This document shows positions 7,256 through 13,155 of a stretch of DNA of 23,340 nucleotides, in pieces. The DNA is taken from NCBI GenBank assembly GCA_900548935.1, contig URMR01000010.1:1-23340 (forward strand). Direction: 5' to 3'. Every line of letters starts with the position of its first letter. Position 1 is the first letter of the stretch. The notes under the pieces are model-generated. The model saw only the letters and a program-made list of their open reading frames with translations, was not told where the DNA came from and ran no database searches. Position numbers and translations under genes: made by a program. The stretch is from an uncultured Collinsella sp. GTDB taxonomy: Bacteria > Actinomycetota > Coriobacteriia > Coriobacteriales > Coriobacteriaceae.

Positions 7256-8170
7256 CTAGTGATACAGCCCCGGCTGGTAGTGGTACTCATTGCTAACGTG
7301 CGGGCACAGCTGCCAAAAGGCGACGGCACTCGCCGCGGCCACGTTGAGCGAATCGACCCCGTGCGCCATCGGAATGCGCACGGCTCGGTCGCAGCCCGCG
7401 ATAGTCTTGGCGCCCAAGCCGGCACCCTCGGTACCCATAAAGATTGCCAAGCGGTCAATCTCCTGCAGCACGGGATCGTCCAGCGATACGGAATCGTCCG
7501 TCAACGCCATGGCAGCACACGAAAAGCCGGCATTGTGCAGCGCAGCCAGGCCATCGTGCGGCCACACGCGCGCCTCGCTGCCAATACGCGTCCACGGCAC
7601 CTGAAACACCGTGCCCATGCTCACGCGGGCCGAGCGACGGTACAGCGGGTCACAGCACGTGGGGCTCACCAAAATGCCATCGACGTTCAGCGCGGCGGCC
7701 GAGCGGAAAATCGCGCCGACGTTGGTGTGGTCGACAATACCCTCGAGCACGCACACGCGCACCGGGCGCTCCCCCGCCGCCTCGACGACACCGCCCAAGA
7801 ACTCATCAACCGGAATCTGGCGTGGACGACGGAATGCCGCGAGCGCACCGCGCGTCACATTGAAGCCCGTCAGCTGCTCCATGAGCTCCATGGAGGCCAC
7901 GAACACAGGAACCGGGCCGGCGCCCTCGCGCACGACCAGGCGCTCAAACAGCGGCATCATCTGGTCGAGCCAGCGTTCACCCAAAAGAAAGCTCACCGGC
8001 TCGTATCCGGCACGCACCGCGCGCTCGATAACCTTGGCACTCTCGGCGATAAAGATGCCCTTTTGCGGCTCCAGCACGCAGCGAAGCTCGCGCTCGGTCA
8101 GTCGCACGTAAGCATCGAGCCGCTCATCCACGAGCGAGTCGATTCGCAGCACCTCAACGGCATCAGTCAT
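7256..8170 (-). CDS. TrmH/SpoU-family RNA 2'-O-methyltransferase
   Basis: Predicted SAM-dependent ribose methyltransferase of the SPOUT superfamily acting on rRNA or tRNA, 304 residues. The C-terminal domain shows the three SpoU motifs. Motif 1 is EGIVDHTNVGAIFRSAAAL at 143-161 with the conserved Asn150 and Arg156. Motif 2 is IFMGTEGAGL at 243-252. Motif 3 is VRIPMAHGVDSLNVAAASAV at 264-283. The N-terminal part (1-115) resembles a substrate-binding domain of the L30e-like type, with FIAESAKVIERAVRAGYEP. I chose ATG 8170; a further ATG at 8203 in frame adds eleven residues and cannot be excluded. Which RNA is methylated cannot be told from sequence. Confidence 0.9.
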   Translation of the reverse strand: MTDAVEVLRIDSLVDERLDAYVRLTERELRCVLEPQKGIFIAESAKVIERAVRAGYEPVSFLLGERWLDQMMPLFERLVVREGAGPVPVFVASMELMEQLTGFNVTRGALAAFRRPRQIPVDEFLGGVVEAAGERPVRVCVLEGIVDHTNVGAIFRSAAALNVDGILVSPTCCDPLYRRSARVSMGTVFQVPWTRIGSEARVWPHDGLAALHNAGFSCAAMALTDDSVSLDDPVLQEIDRLAIFMGTEGAGLGAKTIAGCDRAVRIPMAHGVDSLNVAAASAVAFWQLCPHVSNEYHYQPGLYH

Positions 8171-8216
8171 AGCAGCCTGCCCGTACCCTTCTTTACAGCA
8201 CATCTATACCAAACGA

Positions 8217-8235
8217 GGCGACGCTAAGCGCCGCC
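8217..8235 (-). terminator. Probable terminator after folA
   Basis: On the minus strand GGCGGCGC (8235-8228) pairs with GCGTCGCC (8224-8217), including one G-U pair, around a three-base loop, followed by TCGTTTGG. It sits about 45 bases after the folA stop. The T-tract is weak. Confidence 0.45.
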
Positions 8236-8279
8236 CCATGCATTCAAACAACCCGATGATACCGTTCACGCCAGACGAT

Positions 8280-8798
8280 TTATGCCTCAACGCGACGATA
8301 CGTCACGAACTCATAATCGACGCCCTCATCGCCCTCGCCCGAGGCAATCGTGGCAACCCCGCCACGCCACGCAATCTCCCACGCGGGATCGGCGTCCAAG
8401 TCGGGAAAGTACGTGTCCACGGCATGGGTGCAATGGTTGTGCGTGACCTCGGCCTCGGCGCAATACGGCAAAAACTGCCGATACACCTCGCCGCCGCCGA
8501 TCACCCACGCAACGGGCTCATCGGCAACCGCGGCGAGCGCCTCGTCGATGCTATGCACCACGTCGACGCCCTCGACGGCAAAATCCTCGTCGCGGGTAAG
8601 CACGATATTGCGGCGGTTCTTGAGCGGACGCCCACCGGGAAAACTCAGCAGGGTCTTGCGCCCCATAATGACCGGGCAACCATTGGTGCACGCCACAAAA
8701 TGGCGCATGTCGGCGTGATTAGACACCACCATATCGCCCTCGCACCCAATGCCCCAATCGTCACACACGGCGACGATGGCAGAAAGCTTACACGTCAT
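8280..8798 (-). CDS. folA: Dihydrofolate reductase
   Basis: Reduces dihydrofolate to tetrahydrofolate with NADPH, restoring the folate oxidised by thymidylate synthase. The 172 residues are of normal length. Visible family features are AIVAVCDDWGIG at the start, PVIMGRKTLLSFPGGRPLKNRRNIVLTRD in the middle, VAWVIGGGEVYRQFLP and DTYFPDL. The catalytic acid of the family aligns with Asp30. The normally conserved Pro-Trp just before it is replaced by Val24-Val25, with no change in spacing. ATG 8798 is chosen because AGGTGA lies six bases upstream. A GTG at 8807, directly after the thyA stop, is also in frame. It is downstream of and cotranscribed with thyA, the expected pairing. Confidence 0.95.
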   Translation of the reverse strand: MTCKLSAIVAVCDDWGIGCEGDMVVSNHADMRHFVACTNGCPVIMGRKTLLSFPGGRPLKNRRNIVLTRDEDFAVEGVDVVHSIDEALAAVADEPVAWVIGGGEVYRQFLPYCAEAEVTHNHCTHAVDTYFPDLDADPAWEIAWRGGVATIASGEGDEGVDYEFVTYRRVEA

Positions 8799-8807
8799 GC
8801 GCGTCAC

Positions 8808-9656
8808 CTACACCGCAATGGGGATGTTCTTGACCTGCGGGCCGTGCTCATAGCCCTCGACGATCAGATCATCGGTCGTAAACGCGTAGAAATCATGCAC
8901 GTCGGGGTTAAGCGTTACCTTGGGCGCCGCAAACTGCGGACGCTCGATAAGTTCGCGGACGATATCGACATGGCGGTCGTAAATATGGGCATCGGCAATC
9001 ACATGCAGCAGCTCGCCAGCGATCATATCGACCGACTGCGCGACCATCATAAGCAAAATAGCGTACTGGCACACGTTCCAGTTGTTCGCGGCCAAAATGT
9101 CCTGGCTGCGTTGGTTGAGAATCATGTTGAGCGTGGGCTTGTCGTCCTGCGGGCGCTGCGTGACGTTATAGGTCACGCTGTAGGCGCACGGATACAGGTG
9201 CATCTCGGACAGGTCACTAAACACGTACGTGTTGGTCATGATGCGGCGACTGTACGGCGTGTGCTTAAGATCGTACAGCACACGGTCCATCTGGTCGAAA
9301 TCGCCCTCGGAGTAATGGCTCTTCTGCCCAATCTGATACCCGTAGGCCTTGCCGATAGAGCCGGTCTCGTCGGCCCACTCATCCCAAATATGGCTGTTGA
9401 GGTCATGTACGTTATTGGACTTCTTTTGATAGATCCATAGGATCTCGTCCATGGCAGATTTGAGGGCCGTACGACGCAGAGTGAGCGCAGGGAACTCCTC
9501 ACGCAGGTCGTAGCGTGCCGTGACGCCAAAGTTTTTAATGGTATAGGCAGGGGTGCCGTCCTCCCACACCGGGCGGACCTTTTGGCCCTCGGTCGTGGTG
9601 CCATGGCCCAAGATATCGCGGCACATGGCTACAAACTGTTGATCAGCCTTGCTCAT
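8808..9656 (-). CDS. thyA: Thymidylate synthase (ThyA type, PCAY variant)
   Basis: Methylates dUMP to dTMP using methylene-tetrahydrofolate. The 282 residues show the ThyA fold elements: LRRTALKSAMDEILWIYQ, WDEWADETGSIGKAYGYQ and SRRIMTN. The catalytic Cys157 lies in LYPCAYSV, the phosphate-binding QRSQD at 182-186, Asn194, and HIYDRH at 224-229. In the common enzyme the catalytic Cys is followed by His (PCH); here it is Ala158. I believe this resembles a divergent clade also seen in some Bacillus/phage enzymes, but could not check. ATG 9656 has AGGAGGG three bases upstream; upstream extensions of the frame lack support. Its stop abuts the folA start region, consistent with a thyA-folA operon. 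Confidence 0.95.
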   Translation of the reverse strand: MSKADQQFVAMCRDILGHGTTTEGQKVRPVWEDGTPAYTIKNFGVTARYDLREEFPALTLRRTALKSAMDEILWIYQKKSNNVHDLNSHIWDEWADETGSIGKAYGYQIGQKSHYSEGDFDQMDRVLYDLKHTPYSRRIMTNTYVFSDLSEMHLYPCAYSVTYNVTQRPQDDKPTLNMILNQRSQDILAANNWNVCQYAILLMMVAQSVDMIAGELLHVIADAHIYDRHVDIVRELIERPQFAAPKVTLNPDVHDFYAFTTDDLIVEGYEHGPQVKNIPIAV

Positions 9657-9690
9657 TGACCCTCCTGTCAGTCGCCTATAAGCGAGATTC

Positions 9691-9729
9691 ATTGTAGCCC
9701 AGGCACCCAGTGTCGGATTGGACACTTGG
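9691..9729 (-). promoter_or_regulatory. Candidate thyA promoter with overlapping inverted repeat
   Basis: On the minus strand TACAAT (9696-9691) is a good -10 box. The -35 position (about 9719-9714, ATCCGA) matches poorly but falls inside an inverted repeat whose arms AGTGTC (9709-9714) and GACACT (9721-9726) extend to CC/GG at the ends with one mismatch. A repressor or activator site over a weak -35 is a plausible reading. Confidence 0.45.
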
Positions 9730-9793
9730 ACGGGCACACGCAATGCACGGCAACATGGCTCGCATTCGAAAGCGGAACACCTTTACCTTTTTC

Positions 9794-9805
9794 TGACATA
9801 TGCCA
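9794..9805. promoter_or_regulatory. Upstream operator-like half of a repeated pair
   Basis: TGACATATGCCA differs at one base from the perfect palindrome at 9847-9858. With flanks, TCTGACATATG here matches the reverse complement of CATATGTCAGA there, so the two sites are in opposite orientation, 53 bp apart. It lies about 10 bases upstream of the predicted -35 of the DUF134-Nif gene. Confidence 0.5.
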
Positions 9806-9813
9806 AGAATACC

Positions 9814-9841
9814 TTGCACGGTTCCGCTCGCTCGCTATTCT
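9814..9841 (+). promoter_or_regulatory. Candidate promoter of the DUF134-Nif fusion gene
   Basis: TTGCAC (9814-9819) and TATTCT (9836-9841) are 16 bases apart. The expected start near 9848 falls at the first base of the palindrome TGACATATGTCA. Confidence 0.6.
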
Positions 9842-9846
9842 ATTGT

Positions 9847-9858
9847 TGACATATGTCA
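9847..9858. promoter_or_regulatory. Perfect palindromic operator at the transcription start
   Basis: TGACATATGTCA is a perfect 12-bp palindrome covering the predicted start site and lying upstream of the AAGGAG ribosome binding site. Together with the near-copy at 9794 it looks like the site of a dimeric helix-turn-helix regulator; the adjacent DUF134 domain is an obvious candidate for autoregulation. That link is an inference. Confidence 0.55.
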
Positions 9859-9872
9859 GATAAGGAGTGCGC

Positions 9873-10631
9873 ATGGCAGGAAGACACGAGAAACTGCGCC
9901 GCGTCGGAATCATCCCCGAATACCGCGGCTTTACCCCTGACGGCCTAGCCAGCGGAGACGCCATCGACATGATGATCGACGAACTCGAGGTGCTGCGCCT
10001 GTGCGACCTGGAAGGCCTTAACCAAGAGGCAGTCGCACAGCAGATGGGCATCGCGCGCGCCACGGTGGCGGCAATTTGCAGTCGAGCACATCGCAAGGTG
10101 GCAAACGCGCTGGTCAATGGACGGGCGATCGTCATCGAAGGCGGCAATATCGCGTACTCCCCCATCACCACAGTGACGGCCGTATGGCCAGCAAAGGAGG
10201 TCGACACCATGAGGGTGGCAACCACGTACGACAACGGCAACATCTTTATGCACTTTGGCCGCAGCGAGCAGTTCAAGATCTACGACATTCAGGACGGCAA
10301 GGTGCTCAGCGAGCAGGTCGTGGACACCGGCGGCACCGGCCACGGTGCCCTTGCGAGCCTGCTCGCCAACGGCGGCGTGGACACGCTCATCTGCGGCGGT
10401 ATCGGCGGTGGCGCTATCAACGCGCTTGCCCAAGCCGGCATCACGGTATACGCAGGCGCCCAGGGCAGCTGCGACGCTTGCGTCGAGGCCCTTATCGCCG
10501 GCACGCTCGCACAGAACGGCGAGGCCACGTGCGGCTGCCACGACCACGACCACGCCCACGAACATGGCGAGTCCTGCAACTGCCACGGTCATCACGAGCA
10601 CGAGGGCCACGAGGGCTGCGGCTGCCGCTAA
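9873..10631 (+). CDS. DUF134 helix-turn-helix domain fused to NifX/NifB-like domain with His/Cys-rich tail
   Basis: A 252-residue two-domain protein. Residues 1-90 match the DUF134 family, with a sigma-like helix-turn-helix at about 49-80 (LNQEAVAQQMGIARATVAAI) that probably binds DNA. Residues 113-210 match the dinitrogenase iron-molybdenum cofactor (NifB/NifX-like) domain, with RVATTYDNGNIFMHFGRSEQF, GGVDTLICGGIGGGAINAL and GITVYAGAQG. Residues 219-252 are extremely rich in His and Cys (for example CGCHDHDHAHEHG), so metal binding is likely. No nitrogenase genes are nearby. The family also occurs in non-fixing anaerobes, so a metal or Fe-S regulatory role is more likely than nitrogen fixation. 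ATG 9873 follows AAGGAG by six bases. An internal SD and in-frame ATG at residue 113 could yield the second domain alone. Confidence 0.88.
   Translation: MAGRHEKLRRVGIIPEYRGFTPDGLASGDAIDMMIDELEVLRLCDLEGLNQEAVAQQMGIARATVAAICSRAHRKVANALVNGRAIVIEGGNIAYSPITTVTAVWPAKEVDTMRVATTYDNGNIFMHFGRSEQFKIYDIQDGKVLSEQVVDTGGTGHGALASLLANGGVDTLICGGIGGGAINALAQAGITVYAGAQGSCDACVEALIAGTLAQNGEATCGCHDHDHAHEHGESCNCHGHHEHEGHEGCGCR
10193..10211 (+). promoter_or_regulatory. Internal ribosome binding site and in-frame ATG within the fusion gene
   Basis: AAAGGAGG (10193-10200) lies eight bases before ATG (10209-10211), which is codon 113 in frame. It falls exactly at the boundary between the DUF134 part and the Nif-like domain, whose usual N-terminus MRVATTYD starts here. 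This SD is stronger than the one at the gene start. Confidence 0.7.
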
Positions 10632-10694
10632 CGGCACGGCACCGCGAGCTCGGGGCGCGACGCCAAACGCAACCCAACAAACAAAACCAACAAC

Positions 10695-10726
10695 AAAGGC
10701 CACCCGGTAACTTCCGAGTGGCCTTT
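10695..10726. terminator. Bidirectional terminator between the fusion gene and ffh
   Basis: AAAGGCCAC (10695-10703) pairs with GTGGCCTTT (10718-10726), then a mismatch, then CGG/CCG around a six-base loop. The A/T ends give T-runs on either strand. It serves the convergent ends of the plus-strand fusion gene and the minus-strand ffh block. Confidence 0.85.
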
Positions 10727-10751
10727 GCCATATCAAGCTGGAATTACAGCC

Positions 10752-12227
10752 CTATTTCTTATTGCGCATCTGCGCTTCCATCTGGCGCAGCAGCTCCATA
10801 TCGGACTTGGGACCGCCCGTACCCAGGCCGCCCATGCCGCCCAGACCCATAGCGTCTAGCCCAGGGATATTGGGCATGCGCATCTTCTTGCCCTTCTTTC
10901 CCTTTTTGCCCTTCTTGCCGCCGGCCTGCGCCTGATTGGCCATCGAGCGCATGCGGCCCATCATCTTATTCATCTCGCCCCACTGCTTCATAAGGCTATT
11001 GACCTCGGTGGGGGTTACGCCGGCGCCCTTGGCGATACGCGCGCGACGCTGGCCGTTGATGATGGAGGGACGCAGGCGCTCCTCCTTGGTCATCGACATG
11101 ATGATGGCCTCGTTCTTGTCGAAGATGCCCTCGTCCAGGTTGCCGCCCATCTGGTTGAGCGCGCGCTGGCCACCGGGGAGCATGCCCAGGATACCCTTCA
11201 TGCCGCCCATCTTCTTGACGGCCTTCATCTGGTCGAGCATGTCGTTCATGGTGAAGCCCTCGCGCAGCATACGCTCGGCAGCCTCAAGCTGCTCTGCATC
11301 GGCTGCCTCCTGGGCCTTCTCGATAATACCTACGACATCGCCCATGCCCAGAATGCGCTTGGCCATGCGATCGGGATAGAACGGCTCCAGCGAATCAGGC
11401 TTCTCGCCCATGCTCACGAACTTGATGGGCTTGCCGGTCACCTGACGCACCGAAAGTGCGCCACCGCCACGGGCGTCACCGTCGAGCTTGGAGATAATCA
11501 CACCGTCAAAGTCGGTGCGATCGGCGAAGGTCGAGACGACGTTGACGATATCCTGGCCGGTCATGGCATCGACGACCATCAGCACCTGATCGGGCTTGAC
11601 GGCCTTCTTGATGTCGACGGCCTCCTGCATCATCTGTTCGTCGATCTGAAGACGACCGGCGGTATCGACAATGACCACGTCGCGCAGGTGGTCGACGGCC
11701 TCCTGAATGGCGCCCTTGGCGATATCGACCGGATGCTCGCCGTCACCGCGGAAGACCGGAACGCCAATCTCGCCGCCGAGCGTGGCCAGCTGGTCGGCAG
11801 CGGCGGGGCGGTAGACGTCGCACGCGGCGAGCAGCGGCGAGCGGCCCTGCTTCTTGAGCAGGTAGGCCAGCTTTACGGCCGCCGTGGTCTTACCGGAACC
11901 CTGCAGGCCCACGAGCATGATGACATTGGGAATGCGGTTGCTAAAGACGAGCTTGCTCTCGGTGGAGCCGAGCATCTCGGTGAGCTCGTCGAGCACAATC
12001 TTGACGACGTTTTGCGCCGGCGACAGCGACTCCATGACCTCGGCGGTCATGCAGCGCTCCTTGGTCTTGGCGACAAACTCCTTGACGACTTTGAAGTTGA
12101 CGTCGGCCTCGAGCAGCGCCATGCGAATGTCGCGCATGGCCGAGGTGATATCGGCCTCGGTCAATTTACCCTTGCCGCGCAGGCGGTCAAATGTGTCGTT
12201 GAGGCGATCGCTCAGAGAATCAAACAC
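10752..12227 (-). CDS. ffh: Signal recognition particle protein Ffh (SRP54)
   Basis: GTPase that binds SRP RNA and signal sequences of nascent membrane proteins and delivers them to FtsY. The 491 residues contain the N domain (1-90), G1 loop GLQGSGKT at 107-114, DTAGRLQ and SKLDGDARGG in the G domain. A methionine-rich M domain follows (MNDMLDQMKAVKKMGGMKGILGMLPG). The C-terminus has an unusual run of KKG repeats followed by a Gly/Met-rich stretch. The start is GTG 12227 with AAGGAG seven bases upstream; that SD overlaps the end of ftsY, leaving a gap of only ten bases. It is last in the acpP-rnc-smc-ftsY-ffh block and is followed by the terminator at 10695. Confidence 0.97.
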   Translation of the reverse strand: MFDSLSDRLNDTFDRLRGKGKLTEADITSAMRDIRMALLEADVNFKVVKEFVAKTKERCMTAEVMESLSPAQNVVKIVLDELTEMLGSTESKLVFSNRIPNVIMLVGLQGSGKTTAAVKLAYLLKKQGRSPLLAACDVYRPAAADQLATLGGEIGVPVFRGDGEHPVDIAKGAIQEAVDHLRDVVIVDTAGRLQIDEQMMQEAVDIKKAVKPDQVLMVVDAMTGQDIVNVVSTFADRTDFDGVIISKLDGDARGGGALSVRQVTGKPIKFVSMGEKPDSLEPFYPDRMAKRILGMGDVVGIIEKAQEAADAEQLEAAERMLREGFTMNDMLDQMKAVKKMGGMKGILGMLPGGQRALNQMGGNLDEGIFDKNEAIIMSMTKEERLRPSIINGQRRARIAKGAGVTPTEVNSLMKQWGEMNKMMGRMRSMANQAQAGGKKGKKGKKGKKMRMPNIPGLDAMGLGGMGGLGTGGPKSDMELLRQMEAQMRNKK

Positions 12228-12237
12228 TAGTCACTCC

Positions 12238-13155
12238 TTAATTGGACTCGCCCACCAGGGCGCGGCAGAAATCTTTGGCATTGAACTCTTGCAGGTCATC
12301 GACCTGCTCGCCCACGCCGATGCGCAGGATTGGGAGCTTGAGCTTCTCGGCCACGGCCATGGCGATACCGCCCTTAGCCGTTCCGTCGAGCTTTGTCATG
12401 ATAATACCGTCCAGGCCAAGCGCCTCGTTAAACTCGAGCGCCTGGTTCAGGCCGTTTTGGCCCGTCGCGGCATCGATCACGAGGACAACCGAGACCGGCA
12501 TGGGACCGGCGGCCATATTGGCGGCGCGCTTGCGCGTCACGTTGACCACCTTGGCAAGCTCGCGCATGAGCTCGGGGCTCGTGTGCAGGCGGCCGGCGGT
12601 ATCGATAAGCACCAGGTCGCTGCCGCGCTTATCGGCCTCGTCGAGCACGTCATAGCAAACGCTTGCCGGGTCGGAGCCGCGGTCGCGCTTGATGACGGGA
12701 ACGCCGGCGCGCTGGCCCCACACATCGAGCTGCTCGATGGCGGCGGCGCGAAAGGTATCGGCCGAGCCGATCACGACGTTCTTGCCGCGGGCAGCCATGG
12801 CACTCGCGATCTTGCCGACCGTCGTGGTCTTGCCGGCACCGTTAATGCCCACAAACAGCACGCAGCTCGGCGTGTCGGAGAACGGATCGCGCTCGGCGGG
12901 CACAAAATGCTGCTCGAGCTGCTCGGCCAGGGCGCGACGGAGTTGCGGGGCGGTCTTGAGGTTCTTCTTGGCCGCGGTATCGCGCAGGTCATCGGAGACC
13001 TGAATGGCGACCTCGGCGCCCATGTCACCCATGACGAGAGTGTCCTCTAGATCCTCCCAAAAATCCTCATCGACCTCGCCGCCAAAGTAAAAGACCTCGT
13101 TGAGGGCCTCGCGGCTGCGCTCAAGTCCGCGCGAGAGAGCATCGAAGAATCCCAT
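12238..13155 (-). CDS. ftsY: SRP receptor FtsY
   Basis: Membrane-associated GTPase that receives the ribosome-SRP complex. The 305 residues form the NG core only: N domain (1-95), G1 GINGAGKT at 103-110, SADTFRAAAIEQL near 131-143, DTAGR at 185-189, TKLDGTAKGG from 254, and the closing GVGEQVDDLQEF near 281. The acidic A domain of the E. coli protein is absent, leaving only a short amphipathic start (MGFFDALSRGLERSREAL) that probably contacts lipid. This short form is common in Gram-positive lineages. Its ATG shares one base with the smc stop (TAATG), which implies translational coupling to smc. Confidence 0.97.
   Translation of the reverse strand: MGFFDALSRGLERSREALNEVFYFGGEVDEDFWEDLEDTLVMGDMGAEVAIQVSDDLRDTAAKKNLKTAPQLRRALAEQLEQHFVPAERDPFSDTPSCVLFVGINGAGKTTTVGKIASAMAARGKNVVIGSADTFRAAAIEQLDVWGQRAGVPVIKRDRGSDPASVCYDVLDEADKRGSDLVLIDTAGRLHTSPELMRELAKVVNVTRKRAANMAAGPMPVSVVLVIDAATGQNGLNQALEFNEALGLDGIIMTKLDGTAKGGIAMAVAEKLKLPILRIGVGEQVDDLQEFNAKDFCRALVGESN

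Noticed and set aside
8238..9440. 400-residue open frame on the plus strand
   Set aside because: It lies antisense to folA and thyA, which are both certain, has no recognisable family and begins without a ribosome binding site. Long antisense frames are expected at this GC content.
9873..10631. Role in nitrogen fixation for the Nif-like domain
   Set aside because: No nitrogenase or cofactor genes are nearby, and the NifX/NifB-like domain is widespread in bacteria that do not fix nitrogen.
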